Under the pieces are notes generated by a model. That model was given only the letters and a program-made list of their open reading frames with translations, did not search any database and was not told the origin of the DNA. Position numbers and translations under genes: made by a program. Below are positions 1 through 5,991 of a DNA stretch of 13,525 bases, one piece after another. Location: positions 1 to 13,525 of the forward strand of contig JAVBLV010000027.1 of assembly GCA_031553195.1 (NCBI GenBank), written 5' to 3'. This DNA is from JAVBLV01 sp031553195 (GTDB lineage: Bacteria > Bacteroidota > Bacteroidia > Bacteroidales > P3). The number at the start of each line of letters is the position of its first letter. Positions within the stretch are counted from its first letter, which is position 1.

Positions 1-150
1 GTTTATTAATATGAACGCCCGTTTGTATGATCCGATAACGGGGCAGTTCTTTTCGCCGGACGAGCTGGCCAGCGAAAGGCCGGAAGTTTCGCCCTACAGC
101 TATTGCAGCAACGACCCTGTAAACAGAACAGACCCGACGGGGTTGTGGGA
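1..150 (+). repeat. RHS core-end direct repeat, copy 1
   Basis: These 150 bases encode the final RHS core up to DPTGLW. They match 3126-3275 with about five differences, all of them single-base. The second half (35-150) aligns without gaps to 1155-1270. The repeat is distinctly more GC-rich than the tips that follow it, and similarity stops just after the GLW codons. Confidence 0.9.
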
Positions 151-787
151 TGATGAATGGATTCATAATTTAGAAACAGGAAAAATGACATGGAGAAGTA
201 ACCTAGGAGGAAAAGAATTCCAAATAATAGATCATGTTATTCCTCATGAAAATGGAGGATTACTATTAAAAGGAACGACGATTATGGATGGAAATGAAGT
301 CTTTTATGGAAGAGTAAAAGAAGGATGGGCTTTCAGTAATGTTGATTTATGGTACGGAATTCCTGAAGGATATAATTCGAACCGACCATCCAATTATCCA
401 TACGAATATAGTATAAGTGATTTGGAGAAAAGACATGCAGTTCAATCTCATGCTTTCAAAACAGCTATTCGCAATTTTGAAAGCCAAGGGAAAGCGGAGC
501 CGATTGATGCGAAAAATTATTGGGATCTTTATGGAGAAACTTTAGGTAATTTATTGGCAATTAGCAGTTTTATAGAAACGGCAAGTACTCTTATAGATCC
601 AGGAAAAGCTTCAATAAAGGGAGTTAATAAAACAAGATTTAATTTCAAATCATCTCCAAGTACTAAAACGGTAAACTCCATAAACAATACTATTTCATCT
701 GGTAAGATTCAATCAAACATAAAAGTGCCTGTATTAAATAGGACGGAAACAAAATTATTTTTAAAAAATTATTTTAAGTCAAAATGA
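2..787 (+). CDS. C-terminal end of an RHS-repeat protein with an unrecognised tip (5' end outside window)
   Basis: The frame is open from the left edge (it reads FIN before the ATG at 11), so the ATG at 11 is an internal Met of a larger RHS protein. Counting from that Met, residues 1-46 are the RHS-associated core end: NARLYDPITGQFFSPDEL, then SYCSNDPVNRTDPTGLW. In this family the DPxGLW boundary separates the conserved shell from a variable C-terminal toxin. The ~210-residue tip after it is AT-rich and has a mildly hydrophobic stretch near residues 178-195 (GNLLAISSFIETASTLI). It ends in a basic, Asn/Lys/Ser-rich segment closing LKNYFKSK. I do not recognise the tip and see no clear catalytic motif. 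Its stop overlaps the start of the next gene (ATGA), as expected for a toxin/immunity pair. Toxin activity is inferred from position only. Whether the upstream shell is intact cannot be seen. Confidence 0.8.
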   Translation, partial: FINMNARLYDPITGQFFSPDELASERPEVSPYSYCSNDPVNRTDPTGLWDDEWIHNLETGKMTWRSNLGGKEFQIIDHVIPHENGGLLLKGTTIMDGNEVFYGRVKEGWAFSNVDLWYGIPEGYNSNRPSNYPYEYSISDLEKRHAVQSHAFKTAIRNFESQGKAEPIDAKNYWDLYGETLGNLLAISSFIETASTLIDPGKASIKGVNKTRFNFKSSPSTKTVNSINNTISSGKIQSNIKVPVLNRTETKLFLKNYFKSK

Positions 788-1107
788 AAAGATCTATATT
801 AATAATGTTTCTCTGTCTATCATGTTGTAATAAACCTGAATCCATAGAAAAAAAAGCTGTTATTACATCTGTTGGGTATAAACATTGGGGAAGAGGGTAT
901 TATAAACAAATAGTTCATTATGATTATTATTTCAATAATACAAAATATTCTGCAACAAAAGAGACAGGAAGAGAATATGGAATTCTGAAAACAGGAGATA
1001 CGATAGTAGTACGATTTTATAAGAACAAACCAGATAAATCTACAATAGAGGGTAAATTACCTGTTAAATATGATACTATAATTCATGGTGTAATAAGAGC
1101 GCGATAG
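784..1107 (+). CDS. Small lipoprotein-like protein, candidate immunity protein for the upstream RHS tip
   Basis: This 107-residue protein starts with a short signal peptide (MKRSILIMFLCLSCCNK) with a lipobox-like Cys at residue 14 or 15, so it is probably a lipid-anchored periplasmic protein. The mature part is rich in beta-type residues (KQIVHYDYYFNNTKYSAT) and has a GDTIVVRFYKNKPDKS segment near residues 79-94. That segment resembles the 'GDxVxVxYxxxNP' end of DUF3592-like small beta domains; this is a resemblance from memory, not an assignment. It overlaps the upstream RHS frame by 4 bases, which implies translational coupling and supports an immunity role. Bacteroidota also have many small lipoproteins of unknown function, so immunity remains an inference. 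If it is right, lipid anchoring would suggest that the partner toxin is met in the periplasm or at a membrane. Confidence 0.65.
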   Translation: MKRSILIMFLCLSCCNKPESIEKKAVITSVGYKHWGRGYYKQIVHYDYYFNNTKYSATKETGREYGILKTGDTIVVRFYKNKPDKSTIEGKLPVKYDTIIHGVIRAR

Positions 1108-1154
1108 AACCTTTGTTGAGATTATAAATTAGTTTAGGTTTAGGATCTTCCTTA

Positions 1155-1270
1155 ATAACGGGGCAGTTCTTTTCGCCGGACGAGCTGGCCAGCGAAAGGC
1201 CTGCTGAGTCTCCGTATAACTATTGCAGCAACGACCCCGTAAACAGAACAGATCCAACAGGGCTGTGGGA
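1155..1270 (+). repeat. RHS core-end direct repeat, copy 2 (truncated)
   Basis: These 116 bases align without gaps to 35-150. Similarity begins abruptly at ATAACGGGGCAG, so the NARLYDP part is missing. A short patch (PAESPYNY in place of PEVSPYSY) is more divergent than the rest, which suggests a different parent core or a recombination patch. Confidence 0.9.
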
Positions 1271-1994
1271 TGACCGGTATGAGTCGCTGGATGGAAGTTC
1301 AGCGCTTTGGAAAAAGGGAAGCGCAAAAACAATAGAAGTAGGTGGAGAAATTTATAAAAACGTAGGGAAATCCTACTCTGTATATAACCAATATTTACAG
1401 TCTTATGAAAATTTCTTTCAAAATCATCTTGTTTCCATAGGCACTAAACAAAATGGCCTAAACGCGATTGTTTCCGACGACGGGTTAAGGAATGCTTTCT
1501 TATCCGGTAATTCAGTATCCATTGGAGATAAGTCGGTTATTTTTAATGCCTCTATAAACCAAGGGAAAGATGACTTTCTGAATCATCCTATTACGAAAGC
1601 GACTATAAATACAATGTTATTTGTTGCTACAGGTGGAATTGAAGGAATAATAGGATTGGCTTCGTTAGGGAGATCTTTATTTGCCGGAGCCGCGAAGGAA
1701 GGAGCTCAAGGAGCTTACTCTGTGTATCAGGGCTTAGATGCAGCAGGTAAGACCAGATACGTTGGTATAACAAGTAGAGATGCAACAGTCAGATTTGCTG
1801 AACATGCCGCTGCTGGAGGACAAAAAGGGACATTGTTTTTTGAAACACAGGCAACGGGGCTATCTAAATCAGCCGCCAGAGTAATGGAGCAAAATTTAAT
1901 TAATCAATATGGGTTACAGAAAAATGGTGGGCTTCTTTTAAATAAAATAAACTCAATTGCCCCAAAGTATTGGTGGCAATATGGTATTAAATAG
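1155..1994 (+). pseudogene. Headless RHS tip cassette ending in a GIY-YIG nuclease-like toxin domain
   Basis: The frame is open from 1128 to the stop at 1992-1994 with no internal stop, but it has no ATG before 1614, well inside the tip. It begins within the RHS core (ITGQFFSPDELASERP), passes DPTGLW, runs through a ~110-residue linker and a Gly/Ala-rich hydrophobic stretch (GGIEGIIGLASLG), and ends in a GIY-YIG-like domain. Visible motifs are YSVYQG (nt 1716-1733), YVGIT (1758-1772), R and EH in RFAEH (1791-1805), the probable catalytic Glu in VMEQNLINQYG (about 1887) and the Asn in LLNKINS (about 1941). This order fits GIY-YIG endonucleases used as RHS tips. Because the tip frame is intact and lacks only a head, it looks like a displaced module that could be reactivated by recombination with a full-length rhs gene. 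As it stands it is probably not translated from the core. Confidence 0.8.
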
Positions 1995-2013
1995 CAAAAT
2001 CATAATAGTAGAA

Positions 2014-2523
2014 ATGGCAAAACGAATAATAACAAAAATAGGGGATATTTTCTATGTCGATTTAGAAAATGGAAGGAAAAAATATTTCCATTACATAGCA
2101 AATGATTTAACACAACTTAATAGTGATGTAATTCGGGTTTTTAAAAAAGAATTTTTAATAGATGAAATTCCTAATGTTGAAGAAATACTTTCAATGGAAA
2201 TAGATTTTCATGCTCATACTACGATAAATATAGGAGTCAAACAAAATCTTTTCCATCAAACAGGAAAATACAGTGTTATTTCGGATATCAAAAACATTCT
2301 TTTTAGAGGTACATTGGATTATGGAAGAAAGATAAACAATGAATTAATTAAAATATCACATAATTGGAGGGTTTGGCATATTAATGATAAAGATTTTACT
2401 AATGTAGGGAAATTGGAGGGAGCAAATAAAATGGCCGAAATAGGTATTGTTATTCCCCCATATGCTATTGTAGAAAGAATAAAAACAGGTAGTTACAAAT
2501 TTTTCTATCCTGATTTTGAATAA
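2014..2523 (+). CDS. Candidate immunity protein for the GIY-YIG tip
   Basis: The frame is open from 1957, but ATGs at 1957 and 1981 lie inside the preceding tip. The ATG at 2014, 20 bases after the tip's stop, gives a natural 169-residue product starting MAKRIITKIGDIFYVDLENG. It is soluble, with no signal peptide or membrane segment, as expected for a cytoplasmic inhibitor of a nuclease. The opening KIGDIFYVDL recalls the start of small immunity families such as Imm26, but I cannot confirm the family. Other visible patches are FHYIANDLTQLNSDVIRVFK and IPPYAIVERIKTGSYK. Its position directly behind the nuclease tip is the main argument for immunity. It could still be expressed while the headless toxin is silent, which would leave the cell protected against kin carrying this tip. 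Confidence 0.65.
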   Translation: MAKRIITKIGDIFYVDLENGRKKYFHYIANDLTQLNSDVIRVFKKEFLIDEIPNVEEILSMEIDFHAHTTINIGVKQNLFHQTGKYSVISDIKNILFRGTLDYGRKINNELIKISHNWRVWHINDKDFTNVGKLEGANKMAEIGIVIPPYAIVERIKTGSYKFFYPDFE

Positions 2524-2546
2524 TACAAAATGAAACAAATTCGGTA

Positions 2547-2713
2547 GTTTACAAATGTCACTTATTTTACAGAACAACTAAAAACCAGCATTATACAAAT
2601 TGCATATATTATTCCTGTTAAGTGGAATTACTTCGTTCTTTGAGAATATATTATAACTTGCTTAAAATGAGGTTGTAAATTGGAATAGCTCCGCTTAGGA
2701 TACGACGCCTGGG
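2547..2713 (+). repeat. ~165-bp direct repeat, unit A
   Basis: This unit begins GTTTACAAATGTCACTTATTTTAC and ends ACGACGCCTGGG. A ~37-base stretch around ATTGCATATATTATTCCTG and AATTACTTCGTTCTTTGAG is nearly identical to unit B, and the pair is alignable along its whole length. It follows the immunity gene by 23 bases. Confidence 0.85.
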
Positions 2714-2715
2714 TA

Positions 2716-2740
2716 GTTTACCATTTGTCACCTGTTTTAT
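2716..2740 (+). repeat. Partial third copy of the repeat start (GTTTACCATTTGTCACCTG)
   Basis: Immediately after unit A, the first ~25 bases of the unit recur with a few changes and then diverge. Together with units A and B this gives three starts of the GTTTAC-N-A-N-TTGTCAC/ATGTCAC motif within about 315 bases, a spacing pattern that resembles repeated insertion-sequence ends. Confidence 0.6.
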
Positions 2741-2858
2741 TAAGACATTGATTTATAGATATAAATATTCTAAAAATGGCGTAATTTTGATAAGGTTAAA
2801 TAGGTTTACAGGAGAGATCGTGTCTTAAATCGCTTTAAAATGCGTTTTTCTTCACGTT

Positions 2859-3023
2859 GTTTACCAAATGTCACCTGCTTTTCAAAACAATTAAAAACCA
2901 ATATTATACGAATTGCATATATTATTCCTGTTAAGTGGAATTACTTCGTTCTTTGAGAATAAATTATAGCTGTTGAAATGAGGTTGTAAATTGGCATGGC
3001 TCCGCTTGGGATACAACGCCTGG
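2859..3023 (+). repeat. ~165-bp direct repeat, unit B
   Basis: This is the second full copy of the unit at 2547-2713. It starts GTTTACCAAATGTCACCTG and ends ACAACGCCTGGG. It runs directly into the RHS core remnant of cassette 3. Confidence 0.85.
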
Positions 3024-3036
3024 GGCTCCGCCGCAA

Positions 3037-3390
3037 CGCCGTAACTGGCTGGAAAACGAACCTATAGGCAAACGCCATTTTCTCGACCGCGGTTATACCG
3101 GACATGAACATTTAGATCAGTTTGGGTTTATTAATATGAACGCCCGTTTATACGATCCGATAACGGGGCAGTTCTTTTCGCCGGACGAGCTGGCCAGCGA
3201 AAGGCCGGAAGTTTCGCCCTACAGCTATTGCAGCAACGACCCGGTAAACAGAACAGATCCGACGGGGCTGTGGGAGCATTGGGTTCAGAAACCCGACGGG
3301 GGAGGTTTATTGGAATTTCCTGTCCACCTCAAGAAACAGAACGCCGTTTGGAGAAATTTACTTGGCCGCCAAACGCACTTTTATCCATAA
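3037..3390 (+). pseudogene. RHS core fragment with a truncated tip (cassette 3)
   Basis: This frame is open back to 2977, but recognisable RHS core starts near RRNWLENEP. It continues through FLDRGYTGHEHLDQFG and NMNARLYDPITG to DPTGLW, which makes it the longest core piece in the window. An apparent frame change upstream of RRNW separates it from a YNAWG motif. The tip after GLW is only about 40 residues (EHWVQKPDGG … GRQTHFYP) before a stop at 3388-3390. That is far shorter than a working toxin, and no immunity gene follows. The internal ATG at 3136 is not a credible start. It is most likely the scar of an old cassette whose toxin and immunity parts were deleted. Confidence 0.75.
3126..3275 (+). 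repeat. RHS core-end direct repeat, copy 3
   Basis: These 150 bases match 1-150 with about five substitutions and no gaps. The match stops just after the DPTGLW codons, at the same place as the other copies. Confidence 0.9.
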
Positions 3391-3451
3391 GGGAGAATGC
3401 CACATGAAAAATTTTCAACAAATTCCTGAATAAAAATCAAAATTAATTGTG

Positions 3452-3459
3452 TATTTTTG
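3452..3459 (+). promoter_or_regulatory. Candidate Bacteroidetes -7 box for the HU-like gene
   Basis: TATTTTTG fits the Bacteroidetes sigma-A -7 consensus TAnnTTTG and lies 67 bases before the HU-like start codon. I see no convincing TTTG -33 element at the expected distance, so this is tentative. Confidence 0.4.
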
Positions 3460-3525
3460 CGGTTTTATTTTTAATAAATTTTTCAGCAAATTAAGAATCA
3501 AATCTAATTTTAAAAAAACAGCATT

Positions 3526-3912
3526 ATGGCAGTTAGTTATGTACTTACCCAAAAGGGAAACCCGGGTAATCCCGATGCTCCCAAAAAGTTTTACGCACAA
3601 GCAAAGGCAAGCGGAGAACTTACACTCAGGAAACTCAGCAAGGAAATTGCCGAGGGCAGCACTACAGTTAGCGATACCGATGTGCTTGCCGTGTTGAACG
3701 ACCTGACAAAAATCCTGAGACGTCATCTCGATAACGGCGAAATTGTACGTTTCGGTGATTTCGGCGCTTTCCAGGTTGCCATCACAAGCGAAGGCGCAGA
3801 AACAGCCGACAAGTTTAATGCCTCGCTGATTAAGGGCAGCAAAGTAACTTTTCGTCCGGGTACGGATTTAAAAGAAATGCTTGCTACACTTAAATACACA
3901 AAGATAAAATAA
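3526..3912 (+). CDS. HU-related DNA-binding protein (Bacteroidetes HU/IHF-like family)
   Basis: The 128-residue product is of the longer Bacteroidetes HU-related type. It has an N-terminal extension (AVSYVLTQKGNPGNPDAPKK), then a helical dimerisation part (residues ~31-70: ELTLRKLSKEIAEGSTTVSD…LNDLTKILRRHL). The signature GEIVRFGDFGAFQV follows at 71-84, then a DNA-binding beta-arm region and VTFRPGTDLKEML at 107-119. It would bend or package DNA as a nucleoid protein in the cytoplasm. A TAnnTTTG-like box precedes it and strong hairpins follow, so it is probably a single-gene transcript. Codon choice and GC are higher than in the neighbouring RHS tips, consistent with a resident, well-expressed gene. 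It marks the right border of the RHS cassette region. Confidence 0.9.
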   Translation: MAVSYVLTQKGNPGNPDAPKKFYAQAKASGELTLRKLSKEIAEGSTTVSDTDVLAVLNDLTKILRRHLDNGEIVRFGDFGAFQVAITSEGAETADKFNASLIKGSKVTFRPGTDLKEMLATLKYTKIK

Positions 3913-3930
3913 AAAGCAGGCGTGCTTTTT
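3911..3930 (+). terminator. Hairpin AAAAAGCA / TGCTTTTT just after the HU-like gene
   Basis: An 8-bp perfect stem with a 4-base loop starts at the stop codon of the HU-like gene and ends in a T run. The downstream arm can alternatively pair with 3931-3940 (GTGCTTTTT with AAAAAGCAC), so alternative hairpins are possible. Confidence 0.5.
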
Positions 3931-3954
3931 AAAAAAGCACGAGCAGCAAATTTT

Positions 3955-3993
3955 AAAAGCCCGCCTGCAATTCCAAAAAGCAGGCGGGCTTTT
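3955..3993 (+). terminator. Strong intrinsic terminator downstream of the HU-like gene
   Basis: AAAAGCCCGCCTGC (3955-3968) pairs perfectly with GCAGGCGGGCTTTT (3980-3993) around an 11-base loop. The stem has a GC-rich core, with a T tract on the + strand and a matching A tract upstream, so it could work in both directions. A related partial copy (GGCGGCGGGCTTTTGGG) follows at 4002-4018. Confidence 0.85.
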
Positions 3994-4168
3994 GACTGAA
4001 AGGCGGCGGGCTTTTGGGATAAAGCAAGTGGGAAAATGGAATTTGATAGTTTCCAGGCAGAGCCGGCATTGATAGAACATACGAGACGAAAGCCATCGCC
4101 CGAACATCAGCGTTCTTTCGTTCAGTTTAGGCTGCACCTAAGTTGCGTTTACCAAAACAGGTTTCCCT

Positions 4169-4266
4169 CGCTGAGCAGAAAATAGTAGGCCTTGAACGGC
4201 AAATGTTTTGCCGCTCGGAACGTCAAGCAGTTTGCAACTGCCCTAAAAAAGAGTTCTTTTAAATTG
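4169..4266 (+). repeat. ~97-bp direct repeat, copy 1
   Basis: The sequence from GAGCAGAAA…TAGTAG to TCTTTTAAATTG matches 4691-4786. The last ~50 bases are nearly identical (AAGCAGTTTGCAACTGCCC, then TAAAAAAGAGTTCTTTT). It contains small palindromes: GCAGTTtgcAACTGC and AAAAGA-gt-TCTTTT. Confidence 0.85.
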
Positions 4267-4308
4267 TCAGTTTCAATCAAACGTAAGCAGTTCTCCTCAA
4301 TCCGCATA

Positions 4309-4382
4309 TAAATTTATTGAATTAGGCGCTTTGTTGATAAGGCGAATATAAGTCAGGGTGTGACTTAGAGTCACACCCTGAC
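4309..4382 (-). repeat. Hairpin-plus-box module, copy 1 (reverse orientation)
   Basis: The box TAAATTTATTGAATTAGGCG (4309-4328) is followed after 23 bases by a perfect 14-bp hairpin, GTCAGGGTGTGACT-TAG-AGTCACACCCTGAC (4352-4382). The box is the exact reverse complement of 4840-4859. Confidence 0.8.
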
Positions 4383-4690
4383 TCTGTTGCAGGCCATTAT
4401 TGGCTTTGCTTCATTCAAACTGCGTTAGCCCGTCAAACGCCATGCGTAGCATACCTTTGCGAGGATTTTCCGTTCAAGCGTAGCCGGTAGACGGAGCGCG
4501 TTTAAATCCTCAAGCTGTTTTTGATCCTCTTTTTGAGGCTCCAAAAAGAATAGAAAGAAAATATCTTCGCCTACTTTTACACTGATCCACTATTTGCTTA
4601 AATTGAAACTCCGCCGGAATTTTTCACTGATCCCCATCTTTTGCATCATTACCAAAAAAAGTTCTTTGAAATAAAACGAAACTAAGCCCC

Positions 4691-4786
4691 CGCCGAGCAG
4701 AAATTAGTAGACCGTTGGTCAATTGCATTGCCGCTAGGAACGCCAAGCAGTTTGCAACTGCCCTAAAAAAGAGTTCTTTTGAATTG
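4691..4786 (+). repeat. ~97-bp direct repeat, copy 2
   Basis: This is the second copy of 4169-4266, with the same internal palindromes. It ends nine bases before the hairpin at 4796. Confidence 0.85.
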
Positions 4787-4795
4787 TAATTATAA

Positions 4796-4859
4796 GTCAG
4801 GGCGTGACTTAGAGTCACACCCTGACTGTCTGCTATAAACGCCTAATTCAATAAATTTA
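4796..4859 (+). repeat. Hairpin-plus-box module, copy 2
   Basis: The hairpin at 4796-4826 (one base different from copy 1, giving a single mismatch or wobble) is followed after 13 bases by CGCCTAATTCAATAAATTTA (4840-4859). It ends 13 bases from the stop of the DUF4340 gene and could help end its transcript, but no U tract follows the hairpin on that strand. Confidence 0.8.
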
Positions 4860-4872
4860 ATTCGACCGCCGC

Positions 4873-5955
4873 CTATTCGCTTGACTTATGGGGTTGATAC
4901 TGATAATAACTCGCCGGCTTTAAAATATTATCAAAAACATAATATTGCAAAATTACCGTATCGGGAATACCTTGTACAAGACCATACATACGGTTGACGT
5001 CCATAATTTCGTAAAATTGATTTTTGTCGGTAGGCAACGCTTTCGATTCTACGTCGGTAAGTTTAATAAATGTTTTTACCCATTTTGAGTTGCCGGCAGT
5101 ATCGGAAACAGTAACCGTAAAAACAGGTCCTCTGGGAAATATAGAATCTCTTTCTAAAGCGGGAATACCCGTTACAAATTTATCAAAGTTTACCTTCATT
5201 ACCGATGCTAATAAATCAGCCACATGAGCAGTATCGAATTGAGACAGGGTAATTCCTGTGGATAACATTTTCATTTCAAATGTTTGTCCGTTTCTCACAA
5301 CCTCAAATGATTCCTGCGGGTTTTCGCCGATATCTATTTTTACGGATTGTATCTGGCGTATATCATAATTGTATATTTCGTGGCTTCTCCATGTGTAAGG
5401 ATTTGTTGAAAAACGGGGAGTAAGAAACCCTCTAAATTTAGGCACATAAATAATCATAGGACTTTTTTCTCCTTTCACCAACATATAAGTTCCCTGGTTA
5501 TCCTGAGTTTCTTGTCCGACATAAATAACTTTAGTTAACTTTTCGCGCGGAAAAAGTTTTATCGTCCCGAACCAATCGATGAAATATTTTTTTTGATAAA
5601 TCTCTACTTTTGTACCGTTGGCGGCAAGGGATTTTATAATATTTGCATGAGCCGCAATGGCAACCGGCTGACGTATGCGCATATCATGCAAGGTTCCCGT
5701 CAACATATTTATCGCATGTTGCGCGGCAGGATACGTTTTATCCACTTCCCACGAACCGTCGGCTTTTTTCTCCAACAAGACTTTGGTATTCAGTTTGTCC
5801 GCCATAAAAATCTTGGTAATAGAAGCCGTATCTTCTATGTTGTAGTTTTGCTCGAGGGTGGTCGTTTTTCTTTTTGTTTTTAAAACCAACACAGTCCCCA
5901 ATCCTAGTATCAAAGTAACAATAAGGATTATCAGGTTTCTTTTTTTCCGGTTCAT
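4873..5955 (-). CDS. DUF4340-type membrane-anchored protein linked to the Gld ABC system
   Basis: The 360-residue product has one N-terminal membrane segment (residues 7-25, NLIILIVTLILGLGTVLVL) after a basic MNRKKR start, so the bulk should lie outside the cytoplasm. The soluble part begins with a motif typical of DUF4340 proteins: DTASITKIFMADKLNTKVLLEKK, then GSWEVDKTYPA. In that family this segment covers turnover of a bound ligand-like extracellular domain of unknown role. It starts 36 bases after the gldG stop on the same strand, and DUF4340 genes commonly follow GldG-type genes, so it is probably the third gene of the gldF-gldG transcript. Its function is unknown; a structural or partner role in the transporter complex is an inference. 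Confidence 0.8.
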   Translation of the reverse strand: MNRKKRNLIILIVTLILGLGTVLVLKTKRKTTTLEQNYNIEDTASITKIFMADKLNTKVLLEKKADGSWEVDKTYPAAQHAINMLTGTLHDMRIRQPVAIAAHANIIKSLAANGTKVEIYQKKYFIDWFGTIKLFPREKLTKVIYVGQETQDNQGTYMLVKGEKSPMIIYVPKFRGFLTPRFSTNPYTWRSHEIYNYDIRQIQSVKIDIGENPQESFEVVRNGQTFEMKMLSTGITLSQFDTAHVADLLASVMKVNFDKFVTGIPALERDSIFPRGPVFTVTVSDTAGNSKWVKTFIKLTDVESKALPTDKNQFYEIMDVNRMYGLVQGIPDTVILQYYVFDNILKPASYYQYQPHKSSE

Positions 5956-5991
5956 ATGATTGTTTTAGTTTTATAAATAGAATACGTCGTT

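Larger units (their letters stand above)
2524..3036 (+). other. Non-coding gap with decayed RHS sequence between cassettes 2 and 3
   Basis: I see no intact gene here. The stretch is mostly AT-rich and contains two long direct repeats (2547-2713 and 2859-3023), each ending in a segment that reads GYDAWV or GYNAWG in one frame. YDAWG is a typical RHS-core motif that precedes the RRN…GYTGHEHL part. The second copy runs into RRNWLENEP only after a change of frame, so this is broken RHS coding sequence. Confidence 0.6.
3994..4872. other. ~880-bp gene-free stretch packed with repeats
   Basis: I find no credible gene here. Small frames on the minus strand run through the terminator or the hairpins. 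The stretch holds two ~97-bp direct repeats, two 20-base boxes in inverted orientation, two 31-base hairpins (listed separately) and a unique central part (about 4383-4690). Confidence 0.7.

Noticed and set aside
6..191. Open frame on the - strand across the RHS core repeat, with a related one at 1129-1332
   Set aside because: Both are antisense shadows of the GC-richer RHS core and resemble each other only because the core is repeated.
2547..3023. CRISPR-like array
   Set aside because: There are only two long units and one partial copy, the units are ~165 bp, and there is no regular short repeat-spacer pattern.
3136..3390. Stand-alone 84-residue protein
   Set aside because: The ATG is an internal Met of the RHS core, the frame continues upstream, and the tip is cut short, so I treat it as a remnant.
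3868..4137. 89-residue frame on the - strand
   Set aside because: It runs antisense through the strong terminator hairpins and the end of the HU-like gene, and its Cys/Phe-rich composition is not protein-like.
4624..4818. 64-residue frame on the - strand
   Set aside because: It begins within the hairpin at 4796-4826 and crosses the direct repeat, with no recognisable domain.
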